Below are positions 1 through 8,384 of a DNA stretch of 64,000 bases, in pieces (the first letter of the stretch is position 1; each line of letters starts with the position of its first letter). The notes beneath the pieces are model-generated. The model was not told the DNA's origin. It worked only from the letters and a program-made list of their open reading frames with translations, and made no database searches. Source of the DNA: UBA2965 sp036526135 (GTDB lineage: Bacteria > Pseudomonadota > Gammaproteobacteria > Pseudomonadales > Azotimanducaceae). The DNA is taken from assembly GCA_036526135.1 (NCBI GenBank), contig DATCZA010000029.1:1-64000 (forward strand), in the 5' to 3' direction. The translations under genes and the position numbers were made by a program.

Positions 1-2
1 AC

Positions 3-845
3 CGAGCCGCGCTGTGGATGGTCCGCGAGCACGAGAGGTCCGGCGCGCTCAAGCCCGGCGGCGTGGTGGTGGAGGGCACCGCGGGCAACACCGGGATTGG
101 CCTGGTGCACGTCTGCAACGCCAGAGGCTACCGGTCGATCATCTACATGCCCGACACCCAATCCCCGGAGAAGGTTCAGCTCTTGAAGACCCTGGGCGCC
201 GAGGTCCGGGAGGTGCCTGCGGTTCCCTACCGCGACGAGAACAACTACCAGAAACAGGCCGGACGCTGCGCCGAGACCCTGGAAAACGGGGTGTGGGCCA
301 ACCAGTTCGACAACGTCGCCAACCGCCTGGCGCACTACGAGTCCACGGGGCCGGAGATCTGGGACCAGACCGAGGGACGGGTGGACGCTTTCACCTGCGC
401 CACCGGGACTGGGGGGACGCTGGCAGGGGTGAGCCGCTTTCTCAAGGAACGACGCGAGGATGTTCGCATCGTTCTCGCCGACCCCATGGGCAGCGCCCTC
501 TACAACTGGGTAACCACCGGCGAGACCAACATGAGCCAGGGCCCGTCCATCACCGAAGGGATCGGCAACAGCCGGGTAACGGACAACCTGGCCGGTACCT
601 GCATAGACGACGCGGTTCAGGTGACCGACCGGGACGCCGTGAACATGGTCTACCGCGAGCTGCGGGAGGAGGGTTGGTTTTTCGGTTCGAGCACGGGGAT
701 CAACCTGTGCGCCGCCGTTCAGGTTGCCCACTCGATGGGGCCAGGACACACGATCGTCACCGTGCTTTGCGACACCGGTGCCAAGTACCAGTCCCGACTG
801 TTCAACCCCGAGTGGCTGGCCGAACGGGGTCTGACACCGGGCTGA
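3..845 (+). CDS. Cysteine synthase family protein, 5' end cut by window
   Basis: PLP-dependent beta-synthase of the cysteine synthase / cystathionine beta-synthase fold, expected to make cysteine from an activated serine and sulfide in the cytoplasm. The frame is open to the left edge, so the N-terminus with the PLP lysine is missing. Visible are the substrate loop EGTAGNTGIGL, the phosphate-binding loop ATGTGGTLAG and the C-terminal GSSTGINLCAA. The stretch VPAVPYRDENNY and WANQFDNVANRLAHY resemble the subgroup that includes fungal CysK-like proteins rather than classical CysK. About 280 residues remain of an expected 320-350. The convergent enoyl-CoA hydratase gene begins its stop 38 bp downstream. 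Family is certain; the exact activated serine used is not. Confidence 0.9.
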   Translation, partial: RAALWMVREHERSGALKPGGVVVEGTAGNTGIGLVHVCNARGYRSIIYMPDTQSPEKVQLLKTLGAEVREVPAVPYRDENNYQKQAGRCAETLENGVWANQFDNVANRLAHYESTGPEIWDQTEGRVDAFTCATGTGGTLAGVSRFLKERREDVRIVLADPMGSALYNWVTTGETNMSQGPSITEGIGNSRVTDNLAGTCIDDAVQVTDRDAVNMVYRELREEGWFFGSSTGINLCAAVQVAHSMGPGHTIVTVLCDTGAKYQSRLFNPEWLAERGLTPG

Positions 846-882
846 GGACGCGCCCGAGCGCCGCGGCTCCTGGAGGAACGCC

Positions 883-1713
883 TCATCGGCCCTTGAACTC
901 GACCTCGGTTTTCTCGACGAAGGCCTTTGCCGCCGCGCGATGATCCTCCGTGAGACCGGTGTGCACGTGATGCGTGGCCTCGAGGTCGAGGCACTCGAGC
1001 ACCCCGGCACCTGCGGCGGCCCGGTTGAAGTTCTCCTTCATGTACCGGTATGCCACGGGCGGTCCGGACGCCAGCCGCCGCGCAAGCGCCATCGTCTGGG
1101 CCTCGAGTTCTTCCGCCGGCACCACCGCGTTGGCGATTCCCAGCCGCTCGCACTCAGCGGCACTCACCCGATCGGAAAGAAAGTAGAGTTCCTTGGCTTT
1201 CCCGCTGCCAACCAGGCGAGAGAGGAAGAAGCTGCCACCGAAGTCGCCGCTGAAGCCCACCTTCGCGAAGGCCGTCGTGATGAAGGCGGAGTCGGCCATG
1301 ATGCGCAGATCGGCTGCCAGGGCGAGAGCCAGCCCCGCTCCTGCAGCCGGTCCGGGAAGGCTCGCCAAAACCGGCTTCGGCATCTGGTAAATGCGGCCGG
1401 CCGTCGCCCTCTGGTTCAGGCGCTGAAGGTGAATGCGCTCGTCCACGGTGGGCCCGGGGCCGCCCCCCTGGCTTCGCGCCGCCATGCCTTTCACGTCTCC
1501 GCCGGCGCAGAACGCGCCGCCGGCTCCGGTGATGACAACACAGCGCACGGCGGGATTCCGCTCGGCCTCGTCCAGAGCCTTTGCCAGGCCTGCGTTCATC
1601 GCGGCCGACATGGCATTGCGTGCCTGGGGCCGGTTCAACGTGATCACCGCGACGCCATCTTCCTGATGTGCGAGGAGATCCTCGGTTCCCGTGTCCATGG
1701 GTTCTATCGCCAT
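883..1713 (-). CDS. Enoyl-CoA hydratase/isomerase family protein
   Basis: Crotonase-fold protein of 276 residues acting on an acyl-CoA in the cytoplasm. The CoA and oxyanion-hole segment GAFCAGGDVKGM and the second oxyanion loop PGPAAGAGLALALAADLRI are present. At the place where hydratases carry the second catalytic glutamate it reads SGDFGGSFFL, so an aspartate may act instead, as in PaaG-like isomerases; the reaction could therefore be an isomerisation rather than hydration. It lies 67 bp downstream of the SMP-30 gene on the same strand and may share its transcript. Family is sure, substrate unknown. Confidence 0.88.
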   Translation of the reverse strand: MAIEPMDTGTEDLLAHQEDGVAVITLNRPQARNAMSAAMNAGLAKALDEAERNPAVRCVVITGAGGAFCAGGDVKGMAARSQGGGPGPTVDERIHLQRLNQRATAGRIYQMPKPVLASLPGPAAGAGLALALAADLRIMADSAFITTAFAKVGFSGDFGGSFFLSRLVGSGKAKELYFLSDRVSAAECERLGIANAVVPAEELEAQTMALARRLASGPPVAYRYMKENFNRAAAGAGVLECLDLEATHHVHTGLTEDHRAAAKAFVEKTEVEFKGR

Positions 1714-1780
1714 GCCTGCAAACTCCTATGCTCTAACCGATGAAGACGCACCTGCCTGCAGGTCGACGGCGACGCCTTCG

Positions 1781-2638
1781 TCACGCGAGCCGCACCCGAG
1801 CCGGTGTCATGATCAGGCCGGCCACATCGACACGCTCTCGGAAGACGGCTCCCGCCCTGTCAGACCCGGCGCCCGCGGACCCGGAGACGATGTAAAGGTC
1901 CTTCAGATCTTCGCCGCCAAAGCACACGCTGGTGCACATGGGCAGGGGAATCTCGATGAACTCACGCAGTCGGCCGGACGCCTCATAGACGGCTACGCCG
2001 TGACCGCCCCGGGCAAGCGCCACCCAGACAGCGCCGTCGCGGGATACCGCGAGCCCGTCGGGCACCCCGTTATCCGGCGTAACGAACGGCTCCTTTGCCG
2101 AGAGCGAACCGTCCGGCTGCACGTCGTAGCGGAAGACCGTTCGGCGCCCGCTGTCGGAGTGGTAGAGCGTGGTACCGTCCGGAGAGAACCCCAGCCCGTT
2201 GGTCAGCCGAACGTCCTCGGCCACGACCCGGGCGCTGCCGTCCAGATCGACCAGGTAGAGATCCCCCGCACGCGGCTCACGCCCGTCGGCGAACACGGGG
2301 CTCGCTCCCAGACTGCCGGCGTAGATTCGCCCTTCGGCATCGGTGGTGAGATCGTTGAAGCCCACCAGGCCGTTCTCCTCGTCGCGATCGAGAACGGTGA
2401 CCGTCGAGCCCTCATCGTAGGGCTTGAAAGACAGATTCCGGCCGCTGACGATCAGGCCACCGGCTTCGTGCAGGGCCATGCCGCCGATGCCCCGACGATG
2501 CTCGAAAACCGTCGTCACCGTGCCGTCGCCGCCGAGGCAGAAGACCCCACCGACCAGGACGTCGCTGAAAAGCAGGCCGCGGTCCGGATCCCAGACCGGC
2601 CCTTCGATCAGGCTGAACCCTTCCGCGCACTTGTCCAT
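1781..2638 (-). CDS. SMP-30/gluconolactonase-like sugar lactone hydrolase
   Basis: Six-bladed beta-propeller lactonase of 285 residues. The metal-site residues of the SMP-30 family can be placed: Glu in LIEGPVWD, Asn/Asp in FNDLTTDAEG, Asn in RLTNGLGFSPDG and Asp in VPDGLAVSRDG. Members hydrolyse sugar or other lactones with a divalent cation. No signal peptide is seen, so it is probably cytoplasmic. It is transcribed away from the Ldh2-family gene that starts at 2719, leaving an 80-bp divergent spacer, and ahead of the enoyl-CoA hydratase. The true substrate cannot be told from the sequence. Confidence 0.87.
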   Translation of the reverse strand: MDKCAEGFSLIEGPVWDPDRGLLFSDVLVGGVFCLGGDGTVTTVFEHRRGIGGMALHEAGGLIVSGRNLSFKPYDEGSTVTVLDRDEENGLVGFNDLTTDAEGRIYAGSLGASPVFADGREPRAGDLYLVDLDGSARVVAEDVRLTNGLGFSPDGTTLYHSDSGRRTVFRYDVQPDGSLSAKEPFVTPDNGVPDGLAVSRDGAVWVALARGGHGVAVYEASGRLREFIEIPLPMCTSVCFGGEDLKDLYIVSGSAGAGSDRAGAVFRERVDVAGLIMTPARVRLA

Positions 2639-2718
2639 GCCAACCCCCTCTCGTCAGACCTTGTCACAGGCTCTTTAAAGAGGCAACACTGAGCGTTCCA
2701 ACACGATGAGAAGCCACC

Positions 2719-3789
2719 ATGCTCATAGACCGCGATGCACTGACGCGCTTCGTCAGCGAAATCTTCGTTCGGCTCGACGCCGAAGCCAGCGACGCGCAGG
2801 AGGTCGCCGCCCATCTGGTGTCCGCCAATCTCAAAGGCCACGATTCCCATGGGGTCGGCATGGTGCCGACCTACGTCGGCAATATCCGCTCAGGCGCTCT
2901 CGCGCTGAACACCCATGCCAGGCTGGTAAGGGACAAGGGCGCCGTTATGCTCATCGACGGGCAGATGGGTTTCGGCCAGGTGGTGGGGCGCGAAGCCGTC
3001 GAGCTCGCCATCGAGCGGGTCAGGCAGACGGGCGTCGTCGCGGCCGGCGTGCGCAACTGCCACCACCTGGGCCGCATCGGGCACTACGGCGAGATCTGCG
3101 GGCGAGCGGGCTACGTGTCGATGCACTTCGTCAACGTGGTGGGACACCAACCGCTGGTCTCGCCGTTCGGCGGGCGCCAGGCGCGCATCAGCACCAACCC
3201 TTTCTGCTGCGTGGTGCCGAGGAGCGACGAGCCCCCTGTGGTGCTCGACATGGCAACCAGCGCCATTGCTCAGGGCAAGGTCCGGGTGGCCTACATGAAA
3301 GGAGACAAGGTGCCGGACGGATCCCTGATCGACCACGAAGGAAAACCGACCAACGATCCCAGCGTGATGTTCGAAGACCCCCGGGGCTCGCTGGGGCCAT
3401 TCGGACATCACAAGGGTTACGGGCTCGCCCTGATGTGCGAGCTTCTCGGTGGCGGGCTCGCCGGAGAGTGGACGGCCCAGGCACCTCCTCCGGACCGGTT
3501 CACCATCGTCAACCACATGCTCATGGTCGTGCTGGACCCGGACCTGTTCGGCGGCGCGGAGGCCTTCCATCGGGAGGTAGAGGAGATGATTGCCTACCTG
3601 CGCAGCACGATGCCGGCTGCCGGCGTCGACAGGGTGCGGGTGCCCGGGGAACCCGAGCTCGAGTCCATGGCCGAGCGCGCGGCCGGGGGCATACCCATCG
3701 ACGACAACACCTGGGCCGCGATCCGGAAATCGGCCCAGGTGTCCGGCATGACGGAAGAGGAAATCGCCGGGTTCACAGGTTCCGGCTGA
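2719..3789 (+). CDS. Malate/L-lactate dehydrogenase family (Ldh2) oxidoreductase
   Basis: NAD(P)-dependent 2-hydroxyacid dehydrogenase of the Ldh2/YlbC/MdH fold, 356 residues, the normal length for the family. The conserved HDSHGVGMVPTYV near residue 40 and RNCHHLGRIGHYGE near residue 115 hold the catalytic His region, and MATSAIAQGKV and FGHHKGYGLALMCELLGG are family hallmarks. It reduces or oxidises a 2-oxo/2-hydroxy acid in the cytosol. The upstream GAGAAG gives a plausible ribosome site 7 bases before the ATG. Its 3' end overlaps the convergent dienelactone hydrolase by 17 bp. The substrate (malate, lactate, ureidoglycolate, others) cannot be chosen. Confidence 0.9.
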   Translation: MLIDRDALTRFVSEIFVRLDAEASDAQEVAAHLVSANLKGHDSHGVGMVPTYVGNIRSGALALNTHARLVRDKGAVMLIDGQMGFGQVVGREAVELAIERVRQTGVVAAGVRNCHHLGRIGHYGEICGRAGYVSMHFVNVVGHQPLVSPFGGRQARISTNPFCCVVPRSDEPPVVLDMATSAIAQGKVRVAYMKGDKVPDGSLIDHEGKPTNDPSVMFEDPRGSLGPFGHHKGYGLALMCELLGGGLAGEWTAQAPPPDRFTIVNHMLMVVLDPDLFGGAEAFHREVEEMIAYLRSTMPAAGVDRVRVPGEPELESMAERAAGGIPIDDNTWAAIRKSAQVSGMTEEEIAGFTGSG

Positions 3790-4495
3790 AGAGATCGAGA
3801 ACCCTTTCCCAATGCCGCTCGGCTGCCGCCGGGTGGTAGACGGGCCGTGCGGGGAAGACGAAGCCATGAGAAGTGCCCGGATACCACTCGATCCGATAGC
3901 TGGCGCCCACCCGGGAAAGGTGCCCCTCCAGGGCTTCGATCATCTCCGGGGGAGCCCAGTCGTCGTGCTCGGCGCAGGCGAAGTAAAGCTCGCCCCCAAC
4001 GTGCTCCGCGTTCAGATGGGGAGAATCGATCGCGTCCGTGCAAAGCCTCACGCCGTGAATGGAGGCGGCCGCGGCAATGCGATCGGGAAAGGCGGCAGCC
4101 GCGGCAAAGGCGAAGGGTCCGCTCATGCAGTAGCCCACGCAGCCGGCCGGGCCATCCCGCGCCGCTCGGTCTGCCGATGCGAAGGCAAACAGAGCGGCGG
4201 TGTCCTCGCAGGCCATGTGGTTTGAAAGCGAGTTCATGTGGGCCATCATCTCCGGCCGGGCTTCGGCGGTCATGACAAACTCCCGGACGCGCCGGTAGTA
4301 GAGGTTCGGCAGCATGACGTAGTAGCCGGCCGACGCCAGCCGTCTGGCCATGTCGTGCAGCTCCTCGCGCTTGCCCGGCGCGTCCATGTAGAACACCACC
4401 ACGGGGAACGGACCGCCCCCCTGGGGGTACGCGATGAACGTGTTCATGGACCCGTCGGGCGTGGCAACGTCCACGTGACGTTCCACCGGCTGCAC
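3773..4495 (-). CDS. Dienelactone hydrolase family protein
   Basis: Alpha/beta hydrolase of 240 residues. The nucleophile motif is GYCMSG, so the nucleophile is cysteine as in true dienelactone hydrolases; the acid in AEHDDWAP and the base in GTSHGF complete a Cys-Asp-His triad. The N-terminal IAYPQGGGPFPVVVFYMDA is typical of the family. It begins one base after the stop of the SDR gene (4497-5303), so the two are almost certainly co-transcribed. It probably opens a lactone or ester in a degradative route. Confidence 0.9.
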   Translation of the reverse strand: MQPVERHVDVATPDGSMNTFIAYPQGGGPFPVVVFYMDAPGKREELHDMARRLASAGYYVMLPNLYYRRVREFVMTAEARPEMMAHMNSLSNHMACEDTAALFAFASADRAARDGPAGCVGYCMSGPFAFAAAAAFPDRIAAAASIHGVRLCTDAIDSPHLNAEHVGGELYFACAEHDDWAPPEMIEALEGHLSRVGASYRIEWYPGTSHGFVFPARPVYHPAAAERHWERVLDLFSRNL

Positions 4496-4496
4496 C

Positions 4497-5303
4497 TCAG
4501 CTCGCCTCCACGCGGTCCGGGTCGGTGAACCGGTACTCGGCCGCGAGGTCGGCCACCATGTAGACGCCGCCCGACTTCTCCATGAGATCCGGGTCCATGG
4601 CCAGCGCGGCCACGCACCGCCCGGTGAACCGCGGCGACTGCGCCTTGGCCATGTCGAGCTTGACCGCGCCGCTGGCCACCGCGTCCAGAATGAATTCGGT
4701 CTTCACCGAGGAGGGTCGCAGGGACACGGCAGCGACATGGTAGCCGCGCAGCTCGTGGGCCATGTCCCGAGCCATGCGATCGACCCCCGCCTTGCCCACG
4801 CCGTAGGAGGTGCTGAACACGTACTGGTCGCCGCCCCGTGAGGAGATGTTCACGATGAGACCGCTGCGCCGGGCGACCATCATCGGCGCGGCGAACACGG
4901 AGGCCACGTAGTAGCCTCGAAGCCCCACCCCGCACTGATCGTCCCAGACGGATACCGGGTGCTCCCAGAAGCCGCCATCGAAAACCGGCGGATCAGGAAT
5001 CTTGTAGACGTTGTTGACCAGGACGTCGAGCCTGCCCTGCTCGCTCATGACGCGCTCGAAGAGAGCTTTGACCTCGGCGTCTTCGTTGTGATCTACCCGC
5101 ACGGCAATTCCCTTGCCGCCAAGGGCATCGACGCTCGCCGCGGTCGCCTGAATGGTGCGCTCCTGAGGCGGGTTGTCGTGGCTCTCGCTGCGCCCGGTGA
5201 CGTAGACGGTGGCGCCGGCCTCGGCCAGGCCTTCGGCTACGCCCCGGCCTACCCCGCGGCTCGCACCGGTAACCACTGCCACCTTGCCTTTCAGATCTGC
5301 CAC
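4497..5303 (-). CDS. Short-chain dehydrogenase/reductase, DHRS1-like
   Basis: Rossmann-fold oxidoreductase of 268 residues with the cofactor motif TGASRGVGRG near the N-terminus, an NNV segment and the active-site pair Tyr/Lys in SYGVGKAG. The sequence GLRGYYVASVFAAPMMV and the opening VYVTGRS match the DHRS1-like branch of classical SDRs. The cofactor loop has an arginine after the second strand (VTGRS), which suggests NADP(H). Co-transcribed with the dienelactone hydrolase immediately downstream. The substrate is not predictable. Confidence 0.9.
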   Translation of the reverse strand: MADLKGKVAVVTGASRGVGRGVAEGLAEAGATVYVTGRSESHDNPPQERTIQATAASVDALGGKGIAVRVDHNEDAEVKALFERVMSEQGRLDVLVNNVYKIPDPPVFDGGFWEHPVSVWDDQCGVGLRGYYVASVFAAPMMVARRSGLIVNISSRGGDQYVFSTSYGVGKAGVDRMARDMAHELRGYHVAAVSLRPSSVKTEFILDAVASGAVKLDMAKAQSPRFTGRCVAALAMDPDLMEKSGGVYMVADLAAEYRFTDPDRVEAS

Positions 5304-5409
5304 GTGATCGTCCTCCCGATGTCGTTACCCCGTGCCGACGGCGATTGTAACCCAGCCACTCCACGCCCCATGGTCACGGGTGGACGGTCAGCCCTGCATG
5401 GGCTAGTGT

Positions 5410-5427
5410 CCCCAACTACCGTTGGGG
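5410..5427 (+). promoter_or_regulatory. Hairpin overlapping the ribosome site of fur
   Basis: CCCCAAC-TACC-GTTGGGG is a perfect 7-bp inverted repeat with a four-base loop. It ends 7 bases before the TTG start of fur and its right arm contains the purine run GGGGAAAG that is the only Shine-Dalgarno candidate. It could mask the ribosome site in the mRNA or be a DNA operator; the sequence alone does not decide. Confidence 0.45.
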
Positions 5428-5434
5428 AAAGCCG

Positions 5435-5845
5435 TTGCCCGGATCCGACATCAAACGTGCCGGCCTGAAGGTCACGCTTCCGCGCCTGAAGGTGCTGGAG
5501 GTTCTGGAGAGCGCCGAGCCGCACCATTTGAGCGCCGAAGACGTCTACAAGAGTCTCATCGATTCAGACGATTCCGTGGGTCTGGCCACCGTTTACCGGG
5601 TGCTGACCCAGTTCGAGACCGCCGGCATCGTATCCCGCCACAACTTCGATGACGGCCACTCGGTGTACGAGCTGGCCGGCGACGAGCATCACGATCACAT
5701 GGTGGACATGGACACCGGTCAGGTCATCGAGTTCGTCAACGAGCGGATCGAGGCGCTGCAGCGGGAGATCGCCCAGGAGCACGGATTCGAGCTCATCGAC
5801 CACGAGCTCGTGCTTTACGTGCGCAAGCAGGGAAAGTCGGAGTAA
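5435..5845 (+). CDS. fur: Ferric uptake regulator Fur
   Basis: Iron-responsive repressor of 136 residues. The N-terminal winged helix (DIKRAGLKVTLPRLKVLE, GLATVYRVLTQFE) and the C-terminal dimerisation domain with the His-rich metal site DEHHDHMV and IEFVNERIEALQ are complete. The start is TTG; the next residues PGSDIKRAGLK fit the usual Fur N-terminus, so a later start is unlikely. The protein contains no cysteine at all, so the CxxC structural zinc site of E. coli Fur is absent, as is largely the case in Pseudomonas-type Fur. It sits 102 bp ahead of feoA and probably controls the three Fur-box-like sites in this region. Confidence 0.95.
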   Translation: MPGSDIKRAGLKVTLPRLKVLEVLESAEPHHLSAEDVYKSLIDSDDSVGLATVYRVLTQFETAGIVSRHNFDDGHSVYELAGDEHHDHMVDMDTGQVIEFVNERIEALQREIAQEHGFELIDHELVLYVRKQGKSE

Positions 5846-5888
5846 GCGGACGAGCCCTCTGCCGCCCCACCTGCTGCCAATTGCCAAT

Positions 5889-5907
5889 GAGAATGATTTT
5901 TATTTAA
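5889..5907 (+). promoter_or_regulatory. Fur box upstream of feoA
   Basis: The AT-rich stretch beginning GAGAATGATTTTTATTT matches the 19-bp Fur consensus at 12 of 19 positions, in an otherwise GC-rich region, 41 bp upstream of the feoA start. Repression of feoAB by Fur is well known, which supports the call. Confidence 0.7.
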
Positions 5908-5947
5908 ATGGCGGGCCGTTCCCCACGGCCCGAACCGGAGGCCACCG

Positions 5948-6178
5948 TTGTCCGTGTCACTACGCGATCTTTCACCCGGAGATATGGCCCGCGTCAGCGG
6001 CTACCGGGAGGATGACGACTACGCAGCCCAGCTGATGCGGCTCGGCCTCATTCCGGGCACCGAGATCAGAGTGCAGCGCCGTGCTCCCCTGGGGGACCCG
6101 ATGGAGATCCGCTTCCGCGGCTTCTCCCTGGCATTGCGGCCATCCGAGGCCGACGCGCTGATGCTGGAACTGATATGA
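5948..6178 (+). CDS. feoA: Ferrous iron transport protein A
   Basis: SH3-like cytosolic partner of the FeoB transporter, 76 residues. The family pattern L-x-D-L-x-x-G-x-x-A-R-V, AQLMRLGLIPGTEI, RAPLGDPMEI and LALRPSEAD is intact. The TTG at 5948 is preceded by CGGAGG at good spacing, which favours it over the GTG two codons later. Its stop overlaps the feoB start (ATGA), so the two are translationally coupled. No feoC follows feoB. Confidence 0.93.
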   Translation: MSVSLRDLSPGDMARVSGYREDDDYAAQLMRLGLIPGTEIRVQRRAPLGDPMEIRFRGFSLALRPSEADALMLELI

Positions 6179-8268
6179 CCACCGTCGCCCTGGTGGGCAA
6201 TCCCAACTGCGGCAAGACGACGCTGTTCAACGCGTTGACGGGCACGCGTCAGCGCGTAGGCAACTGGCCGGGCGTTACGGTGGAGCGCAAAACGGGCAGC
6301 TACTCCCACGGCGACGGTTCCGTGGACGTGGTCGACCTGCCCGGCACCTACAGCGTGCATCCCGTCGGAGACGCGGTGGACGAGCGCATCGCCCGGGAGT
6401 TCATCAGCGCCGCTGAGCCATCGGGCCCGGATGTCGTCGTCAACGTGGTGGACGCATCGAGTCTCGCCCGCGGGCTCTACCTGACCACCGAGCTGCTGCA
6501 GATGGGCAAGCCGGTGGTCGTCGCGCTGAACATGATCGACGTCGCCGACCGCAACGGGATGCACATCGACACCTTCCAGCTCGCCCGGGAGCTCGGCTGC
6601 CCGGTCGTCGCGCTGGTGGCAAGCCGGGGGGACGGCGTGGGGGCCCTCAAGGACGCCGTCGAGAGCAGGGAAGGCGCCGGCCCCGCCTCGGCCCTGCCGC
6701 CCATGAGCGAGCCCGACGAGAGGTTCCACTACGTCGACGGGCTGATTACCCGCTGCGTCAAAGCCACACCGACCCGCCGCTCCGTGACCGACCGGATCGA
6801 CGCCGTGGTGCTCCATCGCTACCTGGCCTACCCGATCTTTCTGGGCGTCATGTATCTCATGTTCATGTTCGCCATCAACGTGGGCTCTGCGTTCATCGAC
6901 TTGTTCGACGGGGTCGGCAACGTGCTGTTCGTCGAGGGTCCCCGTCGCGCGATGCTGGCCGTGGGCCTGCCGGAATGGCTCGTCGTGTTCGCGGCAGACG
7001 GTGTCGGCGGCGGCATACAGCTGGTCGGGACCTTCATTCCGGTGATCGGGTGCCTGTTTCTCGCGCTGTCGTTTCTCGAGGACAGCGGCTACATGGGGCG
7101 CGTCGCGTTCATCGTCGACCGGCTCATGCGACGCCTGGGCCTTCCGGGCAAGTCGTTCGTGCCGCTGATCGTGGGCTTCGGGTGCAACGTGCCGGCGGTG
7201 ATGGCGACTCGCACGCTGGACAACGAGCCGGACCGCATCCTCACCACGATCATGGCTCCCTACATGTCCTGCGGGGCCCGGCTGACGGTCTACGCGCTTT
7301 TCGCCGCGGCGTTCTTCCCCACCGGCGGGCAGAACGTGGTATTCGCCCTCTACCTGATCGGCATCGTCGTCGCGGTGCTGTCGGGATTGGCGGTTCGACG
7401 GTACCTGATCTCCGACAGCCGAAGCACGTTCCTGCTGGAGCTGCCAACGTACCACCTGCCGACGATGAAGGGGCTGCTGCTGCAGACCTGGCAACGGCTC
7501 AAAGGCTTCGTCCTGCGCGCCGGCAAGGCCATCGTGGCCGTGGTGATCGTTCTCAACGTGGTGGGATCGGTAGGCACCGACGGCTCGTTCGGGAATCAGA
7601 ACACCGAGAAGTCTGTGCTCTCCGCTCTGGGGCGTACCATCACCCCGATCTTTCATCCCATGGGCATCAGCCAGGAAAACTGGCCGGCTACCGTTGGCAT
7701 CTTCACCGGCATCTTCGCCAAGGAGGTCGTGGTCGGGACTCTGGATGCCCTGTACGCACCGGGCGAGGTGGCGTCCGCGGACGACCTCGCCGGCCAGCTC
7801 CGGGCAGCCGCCGCTTCGGTCCCCGCCAATCTTGCCGAGCTCGGCGAGCAGCTCACCGACCCGCTGGGCATCGGGCTAGGGGCCCTGGACGACGTGGCTG
7901 AGGCCGCCTCCGACCAGGAGGTCGAGATCAACACCATTCAGGCCATGCGCGAACTCTTTCACGGCAAGCTCGGCGCGTTCAGCTACCTGCTGTTCATCCT
8001 GCTGTACATGCCCTGCGTGGCCACCATCGGCGCCATCTTCAAGGAGATCGGCGGCTTCTGGGCGGCGTTCAGCACGAGCTGGTCTGTGACCGTCGCTTAC
8101 TCGGCCGCGGTCATCTGCTACCAGCTGGGCAACCTCGCTGAGCAGCCGGGCCCGGCCATGCTGTGGATCGCAGGCGTCGCGGCGGCCACCGTCGCCGCCT
8201 TCGCGGGGCTGGTCGCCATGGGCCGCAGACGTCGGCAACGCCTGATTCCGCTGGTCAACCTGGAATAG
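6175..8268 (+). CDS. feoB: Ferrous iron transporter FeoB
   Basis: Inner-membrane Fe2+ transporter of 697 residues. The N-terminal G domain has G1 GNPNCGKT (8-15), G3 DLPG (54-57) and G4 NMID (119-122). The membrane part contains the two conserved Gate regions, including GFGCNVPAVMATRT and, near the C-terminus, the second cysteine-bearing LLYMPCVATIGAIFKE. Length is slightly below the 750-770 of E. coli FeoB, as usual for the shorter FeoBs. Between helices there is an Ala-rich insert (about 530-585) of low complexity. It follows feoA in one operon and should be derepressed under iron limitation through the upstream Fur box. Confidence 0.96.
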   Translation: MTTVALVGNPNCGKTTLFNALTGTRQRVGNWPGVTVERKTGSYSHGDGSVDVVDLPGTYSVHPVGDAVDERIAREFISAAEPSGPDVVVNVVDASSLARGLYLTTELLQMGKPVVVALNMIDVADRNGMHIDTFQLARELGCPVVALVASRGDGVGALKDAVESREGAGPASALPPMSEPDERFHYVDGLITRCVKATPTRRSVTDRIDAVVLHRYLAYPIFLGVMYLMFMFAINVGSAFIDLFDGVGNVLFVEGPRRAMLAVGLPEWLVVFAADGVGGGIQLVGTFIPVIGCLFLALSFLEDSGYMGRVAFIVDRLMRRLGLPGKSFVPLIVGFGCNVPAVMATRTLDNEPDRILTTIMAPYMSCGARLTVYALFAAAFFPTGGQNVVFALYLIGIVVAVLSGLAVRRYLISDSRSTFLLELPTYHLPTMKGLLLQTWQRLKGFVLRAGKAIVAVVIVLNVVGSVGTDGSFGNQNTEKSVLSALGRTITPIFHPMGISQENWPATVGIFTGIFAKEVVVGTLDALYAPGEVASADDLAGQLRAAAASVPANLAELGEQLTDPLGIGLGALDDVAEAASDQEVEINTIQAMRELFHGKLGAFSYLLFILLYMPCVATIGAIFKEIGGFWAAFSTSWSVTVAYSAAVICYQLGNLAEQPGPAMLWIAGVAAATVAAFAGLVAMGRRRRQRLIPLVNLE

Positions 8269-8305
8269 GCCCACGGCGCTGCGGCAAGACCAATACCTTA
8301 ATCTA

Positions 8306-8324
8306 AATAATAATAATTCCTATT
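8306..8324 (+). promoter_or_regulatory. Fur box upstream of the porin gene
   Basis: AATAATAATAATTCCTATT matches the 19-bp Fur consensus at 13 of 19 positions and lies in a 40-bp AT-rich island 60 bp before the porin ATG. The repeated AATAAT hexamers are the characteristic element. It implies that the porin is iron-regulated separately from feoAB. Confidence 0.7.
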
Positions 8325-8384
8325 CATAAACACATCCGCTAGACTCCCGTTCCCCTTGATCCAACACGTTCGGGAGAATCGCTC

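Noticed and set aside
6019..7656. Long minus-strand open frame opposite feoB (545 residues)
   Set aside because: His/Arg/Gln-rich translation without family motifs; it mirrors codon bias of feoB on the other strand.
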